Below, one piece after another: positions 1 through 7,303 of a DNA stretch of 30,716 nucleotides. The DNA is from JAUQQI01 sp040289115 (lineage in GTDB: Bacteria > Chloroflexota > Dehalococcoidia > JAUQQI01): contig PSKS01000028.1 in NCBI GenBank assembly GCA_040289115.1, forward strand, positions 1 through 30,716, read 5' to 3'. The translations under genes were made by a program, and so were the position numbers. Under the pieces are notes generated by a model. The model had not been told where the DNA came from and did not search any database. It was given only the letters and a program-made list of their open reading frames with translations. Every line of letters starts with the position of its first letter. The stretch's first letter is position 1.

Positions 1-461
1 GCACCGGTCCGTAACGGATATCCTCAGGTAAGTTATCCGCCGGTTAAAGGGGTCGATTAACATCCCCATCTTAAAGCTCCCCCGGCCCAGGTGTCGGGCC
101 GCCCCGTCTGTCGGGGTCGGACGGGATGGGCCACCCCTGAAGCCTCCGCACCTTTCCACCGTAGTTTGAGCACGGACGACTTCCAATCGACTTCCGGCTT
201 CGGCCGCCAGGCCGCACTACCTGGCCGCCGGGCCTGCTTTTCGGGATATAAGTCTGGCTTGGAAGCTTACTGGAAACCTCCGTTGGTACATAAGGGGCGA
301 TTGTGATAAAAGGAGCAATTAGAAACCGTAGAATGCGAGCCGATTTCCGGCGGAGGGAGCCCCCTGAAGCTTGGTCCAAGGGGGTTTGGAAGTTTATTGG
401 AAGTTGGCACCACTATCTAAGGGATGAGCGGGATAAACCGAGCTAATCATGGTAAAGTAAG
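1..461. other. Non-coding leader upstream of the caa3 oxidase operon
   Basis: No convincing gene is visible in these 461 bases; the short open frames have no good ribosome binding site and no recognisable protein. Two small hairpins can be drawn: GCCAGG (206-211) with CCTGGC (220-225), and a bulged stem at 361-384 in which CCCC pairs with GGGG around an inner CTTG/CAAG. Three pairs of YYGGAA-like hexamers, each pair spaced 11 bases start to start, lie at 181-197 (inverted), 259-275 and 386-402. I found no clear -35/-10 pair for the oxidase operon, so the promoter may lie here but is not identified. The left end may also hold the tail of an upstream transcript. Confidence 0.5.
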
Positions 462-1505
462 ATGTTAAGACGGTTTGTGAGTTTTGCTGGCCCATGGTTA
501 GCCGTCCTCACCGCGAGTTTTCTGCTTACTGGCTGTACCCGGTCGGTGGGGCCGATGGACTGGCTGGGGCCGGTGGCTGGGGACCAGGCGGAGCATCAGC
601 GCTGGATTACCTGGTATTTGCTTTATCTTGGGGCGGCGGTCTTTGTCTTTGTTGAGGGCTGGCTTTTATACAGCATCATCAAGTTCCGGCGGCCCTTAGG
701 GCCTTCGGTTTTGCCGCCCCAGATTCACGGGCACCGGACGGTGGAGATTTTATGGACGGTTATCCCAACCCTGATTGTGGGGGCCATCGCGGTGCCCTCG
801 GTTCCCGCCATCTTCGCCTTCGCCCAGCCCCCAGATGAGGCCGGGGCGTTGCGGGTGGAGGTTTTGGCCCACCAGTGGTGGTGGGAGTTTAGATACCCGG
901 ACATCGTTGCCGGCAAGACCATAACGGTGGCCAATGAGCTTAGGATACCGGTGGGCCGGACGGTGATAGCCACCTTAAGCAGTGCCGATGTCATCCACAG
1001 TTTTTGGGTTCCGAAGCTTTCGGGCAAAGTCGATGTTATCCCTGGGCGGCAGAAAAACCAGATCTGGTTTAATGCCCGGGAGCCGGGGGAATATTACGGC
1101 TGGTGTGCCGAGTTTTGCGGGACCCAGCACGCCCAGATGCGCTTTCGGGTAAAGGCCTTAGCCCCGGCCGAGTTTGAGGCCTGGGTAAGGGCCAGGCTTA
1201 GCCCGCCCCCGGAGCCGCAGGGTGCGGCCCGGCAGGGCTATGAGCTTTTCGGGGCCCGGGGCTGTGGGGGATGCCACACGGTCGAGGGCACCCCGTATCA
1301 GGGCAAGGTTGGGCCTAACCTTACCAACATTGGGGAGCGGTCGACGGTAGCTGCCGGGGTCTTAGCCAACGACCCCGATGGGCGCGGGCTTTTTAGGTGG
1401 ATAAAGAACCCGCAAGAGGTAAAGCCTGGGGCGAAGATGCCCAATTTAGGCCTATCCGATGCCGATGTGGGGGCCATCGTGGCCTATTTAAAGACCTTAA
1501 AGTAG
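462..1505 (+). CDS. ctaC: Cytochrome c oxidase subunit II with fused cytochrome c (caa3 type)
   Basis: This subunit takes electrons at a CuA centre and passes them to subunit I of a haem-copper oxidase in the cell membrane. The 347-residue protein starts with a lipoprotein signal (LLTGC, lipidated Cys25), then has two membrane helices at about residues 50-73 and 93-120. The cupredoxin domain carries the CuA ligands His179, Cys215, Cys219, His223 and Met226 in CAEFCGTQHAQM. A C-terminal cytochrome c domain follows, with the haem site CGGCH (268-272) and a likely distal Met326. The fused haem domain defines the caa3 class, so no separate cytochrome c is needed as donor. It is the first gene of a tight operon. 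No strong ribosome binding site precedes the ATG. Confidence 0.96.
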   Translation: MLRRFVSFAGPWLAVLTASFLLTGCTRSVGPMDWLGPVAGDQAEHQRWITWYLLYLGAAVFVFVEGWLLYSIIKFRRPLGPSVLPPQIHGHRTVEILWTVIPTLIVGAIAVPSVPAIFAFAQPPDEAGALRVEVLAHQWWWEFRYPDIVAGKTITVANELRIPVGRTVIATLSSADVIHSFWVPKLSGKVDVIPGRQKNQIWFNAREPGEYYGWCAEFCGTQHAQMRFRVKALAPAEFEAWVRARLSPPPEPQGAARQGYELFGARGCGGCHTVEGTPYQGKVGPNLTNIGERSTVAAGVLANDPDGRGLFRWIKNPQEVKPGAKMPNLGLSDADVGAIVAYLKTLK

Positions 1506-1518
1506 GGGGAAAGCTGCC

Positions 1519-3402
1519 ATGGCGACGTTGGGTCGAGCGGTTGGGGTTTCGCCTAGGCCCAGTTTTTTAGGCTATTTGTGGTCGTGGTTTACCACCGTCG
1601 ACCACAAGCGCATCGGGATAATGTATGGGGCCACCACCCTGGCCTACCTGCTTTTGGGTGGGATCGAGGCTTTGTTGATAAGGCTTCAGCTGGCCCATGC
1701 TGAAAACAAGTTTTTAGACCCCGACACGTATAATCAAGTCTTTACGATGCATGGGCTTACGATGATTTTCCTGGTGGTGATGGGCTTTAATGCCACCCTC
1801 TTTAACCTGGTGGTTCCTTTGCAGATTGGGGCCAGGGATGTGGCCTACCCGAGGCTTAATGCCCTCAGCTATTGGATGTTTTTGTTTGGGTCGGTTCTGC
1901 TCAATTTGGGCTGGCTTTGGGGGCAGGCGCCGGATGTGGGCTGGTTTGGGTATGCGCCCCTTACCCGGGTGGAGGTAAACCCCGGGCTTGGGCCGGACTT
2001 TTACGTGATGGGTCTGCAGGCGCTGGGGATCTCGTCGGTGGCCTCGGGGCTTAACTTTGCGGCCACGATAATCAACCACCGGGCCCCTGGGATGAGCCTT
2101 TTTAGGCTGCCTGTCTTCAGCTGGATGGCCCTTTTTACCTCGTTTTTGATGATCTTTGCCCTGCCGGTTTTAGCCGTTGGGCTTATCGAGGTGATGTTTG
2201 ACCGGCTATTCGGGACGAATTTCTTCAATGCCGAGGCTGGGGCAAACCCGCTACTTTGGCAGCACCTTTTCTGGGTCTTTGGGCACCCCGAGGTATATAT
2301 CCTGGTCTTGCCGGCGATGGGGGTTATCTCCGAGGTTGTGCCGGTTTTTTCCAAAAAGCCCCTTTTCGGCTACCCCTTTGTGGTCCTTTCCGGGCTTTTC
2401 ATTGCGTTTTTAAGTTATGGGGTCTGGGCCCACCACATGTTTGCGGTGGGGCTGGGGCCGGTGGCCAACACGGTCTTTGGGATAACGACGATGCTAATCG
2501 GCATACCCACCGGGGTGAAGATTTTCAACTGGCTGGCCACCTTATGGCGGGGTGAGCTTAGGCTAAAGACGCCGATGCTTTTTGCCCTGGCCTTTATCGC
2601 CGTCTTTACGGTGGGTGGGATATCCGGGGTGATGCATGCCACCGTCCCCAGCGATTATCAGCAGACGGACACCTACTTTGTCGTGGCCCACTTTCACTAC
2701 GTGGTGGCCGGGATCGTCTTTGCCATCTTCGCCGGGGTCTACTACTGGTGGCCGAAGTATACGGGCAGGCTTTTGGATGAGGGGCTGGGCAAGGCCCACT
2801 TTTGGCTGTTTTTCTTAGGCTTTAACTTAACCTTCGGGCCGATGCACCTTTTGGGGCTTTGGGGGATGCCCAGGCGCCAGTACACTTACCCCCCAGGCCT
2901 TGGCTGGGACTTTTTAAACGCCTTTGAAAGTGCGGCCGCCTTTTTGATGGCCCTTGGGACGCTGGTCTTTTTGGTCAATGCGGTCTTTAGCCTGCTAAAG
3001 GGTAAGCCCGCCGGGGATGACCCCTGGGATGGGCGGACCTTGGAGTGGATGGTGCCGACGCCGCCGCCGGCCTATAACTTTGCGCAGATACCGGTGGTGG
3101 GCGCCCGGGACGAGTTCTGGGTAAGGAAGTACGGGCCCGAGGGGGTCCGGGTTGGGGCAAGCACCCATAACCCCGGGCACGGGGCGGACAATCCCGGCCA
3201 CGGGGTGGCCATTCACCTGCCAAGGCCGTCATATTATCCGGCGATTTTGGCCTTTGGGATCGGGCTGGGGATGTTTGGGGCGGTGCTGCTGCGGCCCGTC
3301 GAGGTCGGGGGCCTTGGGCCCATGGGCTGGGTGGTGGTGGGCCTTGGGGCCTTGATAACGGTGTTTGCCGCCTACGGCTGGTCCTTTGAGCCTGCAAGTT
3401 AG
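1519..3402 (+). CDS. ctaD: Cytochrome c oxidase subunit I
   Basis: Catalytic subunit that reduces oxygen to water at a haem a3-CuB site and pumps protons. At 627 residues it has the length usual for Bacillus-like caa3 oxidases, including extra C-terminal membrane helices. Visible ligands are His78 and His393 for the low-spin haem, His391 for haem a3, and CuB ligands His256, His305 and His306. The motif GHPEVY (255-260) carries Glu258 and the Tyr260 that is normally cross-linked to a His, which points to an A1-type proton path. A GGGGGAAAG ribosome binding site precedes the ATG, 13 bases after subunit II. Ten of its 21 arginine codons are AGG, unlike the transporter genes further along. Confidence 0.97.
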   Translation: MATLGRAVGVSPRPSFLGYLWSWFTTVDHKRIGIMYGATTLAYLLLGGIEALLIRLQLAHAENKFLDPDTYNQVFTMHGLTMIFLVVMGFNATLFNLVVPLQIGARDVAYPRLNALSYWMFLFGSVLLNLGWLWGQAPDVGWFGYAPLTRVEVNPGLGPDFYVMGLQALGISSVASGLNFAATIINHRAPGMSLFRLPVFSWMALFTSFLMIFALPVLAVGLIEVMFDRLFGTNFFNAEAGANPLLWQHLFWVFGHPEVYILVLPAMGVISEVVPVFSKKPLFGYPFVVLSGLFIAFLSYGVWAHHMFAVGLGPVANTVFGITTMLIGIPTGVKIFNWLATLWRGELRLKTPMLFALAFIAVFTVGGISGVMHATVPSDYQQTDTYFVVAHFHYVVAGIVFAIFAGVYYWWPKYTGRLLDEGLGKAHFWLFFLGFNLTFGPMHLLGLWGMPRRQYTYPPGLGWDFLNAFESAAAFLMALGTLVFLVNAVFSLLKGKPAGDDPWDGRTLEWMVPTPPPAYNFAQIPVVGARDEFWVRKYGPEGVRVGASTHNPGHGADNPGHGVAIHLPRPSYYPAILAFGIGLGMFGAVLLRPVEVGGLGPMGWVVVGLGALITVFAAYGWSFEPAS

Positions 3403-3413
3403 GGGGTAAAAAG

Positions 3414-4004
3414 ATGGCCCGGGTCCAACCGGTGGAACATCCGACGAGCCTTGGGGTTCACCCCTCCAAGCTCTTGATGTGGCTTTTTTTGGGCTCAGAT
3501 TGCTTCTTTTTTGGCAGCTTAATTGCCACCTATCAGGCTTACCGAGGTCAGAGCCTGGTGGGCCCGCACCCGCATGAGGTCTTCAACATCCCGTACACGT
3601 CGATAAGTGCCTTTGTGCTGCTTATGAGCAGCCTTACCATGGCCTTGGCTGTAAACAGCATAAGGCTTGGGAACATGCCTGCGACCAGGCTGTGGCTTTT
3701 GCTTACGGCGATGCTGGGTTCGGTCTTCGTGGGGGGTCAGGTGTTCGAGTTTACGACCTTTGTGCACAAGGGGCTTACCCTTGGGGTGAACCTTTTTGGG
3801 ACGACCTTTTATGTGCTTACGGGTTTCCACGGGACCCACGTTGCGGTGGGGATAATAATCCTGCTTTCGCTGCTTTTTGCCTCCCTTTTGGGGAGGTTAG
3901 GGCCCGAGCAGGCGCTGACGGTGGAGGTTGCCGGGCTTTACTGGCACTTTGTGGACATCGTCTGGGTGGTGATTTTTACGGTGGTCTACCTGCTGCCCTA
4001 CTGA
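3414..4004 (+). CDS. ctaE: Cytochrome c oxidase subunit III
   Basis: Membrane subunit of the caa3 oxidase that stabilises subunit I and its proton uptake path. The 196-residue protein has about five hydrophobic helices, which is the short bacterial form lacking the first two helices of the mitochondrial subunit. Conserved family features include HPSKLLMWLFLGSD near the start, GFHGTHVAVG in the fourth helix region and the closing LYWHFVDIVWVVIF. It lies 11 bases after subunit I, with an AGGGGG ribosome binding site. Confidence 0.95.
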   Translation: MARVQPVEHPTSLGVHPSKLLMWLFLGSDCFFFGSLIATYQAYRGQSLVGPHPHEVFNIPYTSISAFVLLMSSLTMALAVNSIRLGNMPATRLWLLLTAMLGSVFVGGQVFEFTTFVHKGLTLGVNLFGTTFYVLTGFHGTHVAVGIIILLSLLFASLLGRLGPEQALTVEVAGLYWHFVDIVWVVIFTVVYLLPY

Positions 4005-4016
4005 AGGAGGGAGCCG

Positions 4017-4343
4017 ATGGCCAAGGCCCGTAAAGCGCAAGGGGCTGGTGAACTCCATGACCTTACGGTGACGTATATAAAAGTTGCGGCGGTTTTGGCG
4101 GTGGTGACCCTCCTGGAGGTGGCCACCTATTATGTGGCCCTGAGCAGGGGGCTTACGATAAGCGTGCTGTTGGTGCTTTCGGCGGTGAAGTTTGCGCTGG
4201 TGGCGCTTTACTTTATGCACCTTAAGTTTGACCATAAGGTTTTGGCCTTCGTCTTTGGTGGGCCGTTGCTTTTGATGATAGCCGTTGGGCTAGCGCTGAT
4301 GGCCCTTTTTGGGACGCTGATTTACCCCGGGCCGGTATGGTAA
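4017..4343 (+). CDS. ctaF: Cytochrome c oxidase subunit IV (small membrane subunit)
   Basis: A 108-residue protein with three membrane helices after a charged N-terminus. The second helix region ends in FALVALYFMHLKFD, the signature of the prokaryotic subunit IV family found in caa3 and quinol oxidases. It probably assists CuB loading and stability of subunit I; that role is known from the family, not shown here. It follows subunit III by 12 bases with a strong GAAGGAGGG ribosome binding site, and its last codons overlap the start of ctaG. Confidence 0.9.
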   Translation: MAKARKAQGAGELHDLTVTYIKVAAVLAVVTLLEVATYYVALSRGLTISVLLVLSAVKFALVALYFMHLKFDHKVLAFVFGGPLLLMIAVGLALMALFGTLIYPGPVW

Positions 4344-5173
4344 TCGGTGGGCTTTACGTGCCGTGGGCATTAGATTATGGGGCGCTGGCCCAGGTTTTGT
4401 TCTTAGGCGGGGCCTATCTTTTCTACGTGGGGCCGCTGCGGCGGCGGCTTGCCGGGCCCGAACTTTTATGGGTTTACCCGGTAAGTATAAGGCAGGTGGC
4501 CTGCTTTTTAGGTGGGCTTTTTACGATCCTGCTCTTTGAGGGGACGCCCCTGGGGGAGCTTGGGGCGAAGTACTCCTTTGCGGCCCATATGGCCCAGCAC
4601 CTGGTCTATACGCTGGTAACGCCTGTGCTTTTGCTTTTGGGAACCCCTTCTTGGGTTTTAAGGCGGCTTTTAAGCCGGGCTTACCGGCTGCTGGGCCGGC
4701 CGGTGTGGTTAAAGGCCCTTTTAAAGGCGGCGTTAAATCCGGTCTTCGGTTTTGGGCTTTTCAATGCTGGGCTGGTTTTCTGGCACCTTCCGCAATACTA
4801 TGGGCTTACGAGCGAAAGCGGCTTCTACCACGGGCTGCAGCACCTGACCTTTTTGGGGACGGGCCTGCTGGTCTGGTGGCCGGTGGTGGGGCCGTTGCCT
4901 GAGCTTAGGCTCCCTTGGCTTTTTAGGCTGGTCTATCTATTTGTTATGGGGATAATTCCCGGTGTGATTGGGGCGTTTATTACGTTTTCAGACCGGCTAA
5001 TTTACGGCCATTATGCGACGACGCCGAAGCCCTTTGGGCTGGACCCGATGACGGACCAGCTAATAGGCGGGCTCATAATGAAGGTGTTTGGGAGCGTGCC
5101 CTTGTGGGCGGTGGTGGCCGTCGATTTCTGGGTCACCTTTGAGCGAGAGGAGAGGGGGATACCCGAGCCATGA
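4337..5173 (+). CDS. ctaG: Cytochrome c oxidase assembly factor CtaG (caa3 type)
   Basis: A 278-residue polytopic membrane protein of the caa3_CtaG family, needed in Bacillus for formation of active caa3 oxidase, probably at the copper insertion stage. Its motif AAHMAQHLVYTLVTPVLLLL and a later FWHLPQYY are typical of the family, and conserved His residues sit at the membrane face. It is unrelated to the Cox11-type protein that is also called CtaG in proteobacteria. The ATG overlaps the ctaF stop by seven bases, which implies translational coupling. Confidence 0.92.
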   Translation: MVIGGLYVPWALDYGALAQVLFLGGAYLFYVGPLRRRLAGPELLWVYPVSIRQVACFLGGLFTILLFEGTPLGELGAKYSFAAHMAQHLVYTLVTPVLLLLGTPSWVLRRLLSRAYRLLGRPVWLKALLKAALNPVFGFGLFNAGLVFWHLPQYYGLTSESGFYHGLQHLTFLGTGLLVWWPVVGPLPELRLPWLFRLVYLFVMGIIPGVIGAFITFSDRLIYGHYATTPKPFGLDPMTDQLIGGLIMKVFGSVPLWAVVAVDFWVTFEREERGIPEP

Positions 5174-5385
5174 AAGAGAAGCTGCTTTTAGGCCTTGGGG
5201 TGCCCTTGGCAGCGATAGCCGTTACGTTCGTCTGGGTCTTTGGGCTTTCCAGGGTCCTTTTAGCCTTGGGTGAAGAGGGGGGTGCCGTCCCCTTCGCCTT
5301 GGCGTTGTCCTTGGCCATCTTAATCATCGGCGGCTACTTCGGACTTAAACTCTCACGCCAGCACCCCCATCGGCTTTCCCGCTAG
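5170..5385 (+). CDS. Small two-helix membrane protein at the end of the oxidase operon
   Basis: A 71-residue protein with two predicted membrane helices (about residues 6-32 and 41-60) and a basic tail containing HPHRLSR. Its ATG overlaps the ctaG TGA by four bases (ATGA), so it is almost certainly translated with the operon. I do not recognise a family. Position and size suggest an accessory subunit or assembly helper of the caa3 oxidase, but this is inference from context only. Few residues other than hydrophobic ones could bind metal apart from the two tail histidines. Confidence 0.75.
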   Translation: MKEKLLLGLGVPLAAIAVTFVWVFGLSRVLLALGEEGGAVPFALALSLAILIIGGYFGLKLSRQHPHRLSR

Positions 5386-5436
5386 GCAGCGGTTTCAGGC
5401 GGCAAAATCCAGCTTCTGGGGGAGGTGCAACCTACA

Positions 5437-6273
5437 ATGGCAGGTATGGACCTGATGCGGGCGGAGCAGGCGTCGGCCCTTGCCGGCGATGCCCGGACCC
5501 CTTACGAGACGGTCGCGGAGGTGGTAACCGCCAGCCAGCAAAAGGCCGCCCTGGCCGTGGGGCCGATGCTGGTGCGGGGAGCCCTGAGCGCGGCCCTGCT
5601 TGGGGCCGCAACTTTGCTGGCCGCCACCGCCTGGGCCCAGGGGCTTCCCCGGGTGGTTGGGGCCGTGCTCTTCCCGGTGGGCTTCTGCACCATGGCCCTC
5701 CTGGGTCTGGAGCTGGCCACCGGCAACTTTGCCCTCCTCCCCGCTGGCTGGTATGCCGGACGGATAACTTTTGGGCAGCTCGTCCGCAACTGGTGGTGGG
5801 TCTACCTGGGCAACCTGGCCGGCAGCGTCGGTTTTGCAGTTTTGGCCGTGGCGTCCCTGACGGCCTGGTGGCAGCACGATGCCGGGCCGGTGGGGGAGCA
5901 GCTGCGGCAGCTTGCCCTGGCTAAAACCGTCGCCTACGAAGAGCTGGGCTGGTACGGGTGGCTCACGGCCCTGACCAAGGGAACGCTGGCCAACTGGCTG
6001 GTGACCATTGGGGCCGTGTTTGCCTTCGCGTCCCGCTCCACCGTCGGGAAGGTGCTGGCCATCTGGCTGCCCATCATGAACTTTTTTGGGCTGGGCTACG
6101 AGCACTCCATCGTGAACATGTTCGTGATTCCGGCCGGGATCCTCGCCGGGGCGCCCATCACAGTGGGCACTTGGTGGGTCTGGAACCAGGTACCGGCGAC
6201 AGTGGGGAACATCCTGGGCGGAGCGGTCTTTACCGGCCTGGCCCTAGCCTGGAACTACGGCCGCAAGAGCTAG
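5437..6273 (+). CDS. Formate/nitrite transporter (FNT) family channel
   Basis: Pentameric membrane channel of the FocA/NirC/HSC family that moves small monovalent anions such as formate, nitrite or hydrosulfide. The chain has six hydrophobic segments and family motifs, including LGLELATGNFALLPAG and LGYEHSIVNMFVIPAG; the latter carries the central pore histidine. I chose the ATG at 5437 because GGGGGAGG at 5418-5425 lies a suitable distance upstream; an in-frame GTG at 5425 would sit on top of that site. No nitrite reductase or formate dehydrogenase lies next to it, so the substrate is open. Its arginine codons are all CGN, unlike the oxidase operon just before it. Confidence 0.9.
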   Translation: MAGMDLMRAEQASALAGDARTPYETVAEVVTASQQKAALAVGPMLVRGALSAALLGAATLLAATAWAQGLPRVVGAVLFPVGFCTMALLGLELATGNFALLPAGWYAGRITFGQLVRNWWWVYLGNLAGSVGFAVLAVASLTAWWQHDAGPVGEQLRQLALAKTVAYEELGWYGWLTALTKGTLANWLVTIGAVFAFASRSTVGKVLAIWLPIMNFFGLGYEHSIVNMFVIPAGILAGAPITVGTWWVWNQVPATVGNILGGAVFTGLALAWNYGRKS

Positions 6274-6492
6274 GGGTACTACTTCCACTGTCCCGTCGGC
6301 CTTTGGTTCGGCCTGCGCAACGGGCGGTTAGACTCGCCCCCGGTCACGTGGTCAGGCTGCCCACCAAGGTGCAGGACCTTGGGAAAATCCCGGCCCGTAC
6401 CGATTCGAGCGGCCCTCCTGCCGGCATATCCACGCATGCCGCCTCGGGTCAGGCCCAGATGCTCCGTGAGTGTGCAAGGACTGATTTTTGGG

Positions 6493-6513
6493 TATAAAAT
6501 CCCTGATAGGAGG
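6493..6513 (+). promoter_or_regulatory. Possible -10 box and ribosome binding site before the nuclease-like gene
   Basis: TATAAA lies at 6493-6498 and a perfect AGGAGG at 6508-6513, nine bases before the ATG at 6523. Only a weak TGTGCA could act as -35. If used, the leader would be very short. The ribosome binding site is secure; the promoter is tentative. Confidence 0.35.
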
Positions 6514-6522
6514 CTTTAAAAA

Positions 6523-7269
6523 ATGCCCTTTACAGTAGAGGATTTTAGAGACCTTATTAAGCTTTTAGAAGCGCACCCGGAGTGGCGGGCGGAGCTTAGG
6601 CGGATGATTTTGACCGAGGAGCTTTTGCTGCTGCCGGGGGAACTGTCGTCCTTCCGGCAGGAAGTCCTTGAGCGGTTCGACCGGGTGCAGGGGCCACTGG
6701 CCCGGCTGGCCGAAGCCCAAGCCCGGACCGAGGAGCGGGTCGGCCGCCTTGAAGAGGCCGTTGCCCGGCTGGCCGAAGCCCAAGCCCGGACCGAGGAGCG
6801 GGTTGAGCAACTGGCTATTGGGCTGGAAAGGTTGCGGCAAGAGGTGGGTCGACTAGCCAACACGGTTGGGGCAACCGCTGAGGAGGAGGCGGTTTCCGTT
6901 CTGCTGGCCGTCCTTCGGGATAAGGGCTTTGAGCCCCTTGACGAGCCCACTTCAGTAACCGTTGATGGCCGGGAGGTGGACTTGGTGGTCCCTGTGCGGA
7001 CGGCGGCGGGTGAGGTCCTTTGGGCCGTCGTGGACGTTAAGCTTAGACTCAGCCCCAATCATATTCGGGACTGGTCCCAGCGGATTTCGTCTGAGGGCTT
7101 CAGGCGCCAGTTACGTGGGGCCGGAGTGCCCGGGCCCTACCTTGTCTACAGTTATGGCCTGCGAATCCTCCTGGGTGTGCCCGATGCGGCCCGAACCTGG
7201 CGGGTCGGGCTGCTTACACCCCGGGGTGAGTTGGTAAGTCCGCCGGCACCAGTCGAACCCGCCGCCTAA
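6523..7269 (+). CDS. Coiled-coil PD-(D/E)XK nuclease-like protein (DUF3782-like)
   Basis: A 248-residue protein in two parts. Residues 1-115 are helical and charged, with a coiled coil containing two identical copies of ARLAEAQARTEERV (60-73 and 81-94), a 21-residue or three-heptad period. Residues 118-235 look like the restriction-endonuclease fold: a helix with Glu residues (EEEAVSVLL), then VDLVV with Asp153, then a strand ending VVDVK with Asp171 and Lys173. This arrangement matches the PD-(D/E)XK core and resembles DUF3782-type proteins common in thermophiles and cyanobacteria. Nuclease activity is inferred and the biological role is unknown. It stands alone, with a strong AGGAGG site, and converges on the minus-strand transporter operon. 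Confidence 0.75.
   Translation: MPFTVEDFRDLIKLLEAHPEWRAELRRMILTEELLLLPGELSSFRQEVLERFDRVQGPLARLAEAQARTEERVGRLEEAVARLAEAQARTEERVEQLAIGLERLRQEVGRLANTVGATAEEEAVSVLLAVLRDKGFEPLDEPTSVTVDGREVDLVVPVRTAAGEVLWAVVDVKLRLSPNHIRDWSQRISSEGFRRQLRGAGVPGPYLVYSYGLRILLGVPDAARTWRVGLLTPRGELVSPPAPVEPAA
6700..6803 (+). repeat. Two 41-base perfect direct repeats inside the coiled-coil gene
   Basis: Bases 6700-6740 and 6763-6803 are identical and start 63 bases apart, so the copies are in frame and each encodes ARLAEAQARTEERV. The 22 bases between them differ from the repeat. Perfect identity at the DNA level suggests a recent duplication or ongoing recombination that changes coiled-coil length in steps of 21 residues. 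Confidence 0.9.
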
Positions 7270-7303
7270 GAATAAAGGCCCTTGGGTCTGCCCCCTAAGG
7301 GGC

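Noticed and set aside
71..379. Minus-strand open frame of about 100 codons in the left leader
   Set aside because: It has no ribosome binding site and its protein is low-complexity, Pro/Gly/Arg-rich and unlike any family; it is expected by chance in GC-rich DNA.
3150..3215. A short repeat (NPGHG twice) in subunit I that could suggest a metal-binding insert
   Set aside because: Only two short copies in the loop before the extra C-terminal helices; variable loops there are normal for caa3 subunit I.
5958..6497. A plus-strand open frame that overlaps the end of the FNT gene and extends into the gap to 6497
   Set aside because: Most of it is the FNT gene read in another frame, and the remainder (6274-6497) has no start signal or motif. 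The gap holds only a small hairpin (CCCGT 6292-6296 with ACGGG 6320-6324).
7270..7303. Hairpin GCCCC/GGGGC between the convergent nuclease-like and permease genes as a terminator
   Set aside because: The stem is only five base pairs (7290-7303) with no T tract in either direction; it is too weak to call as a separate feature.
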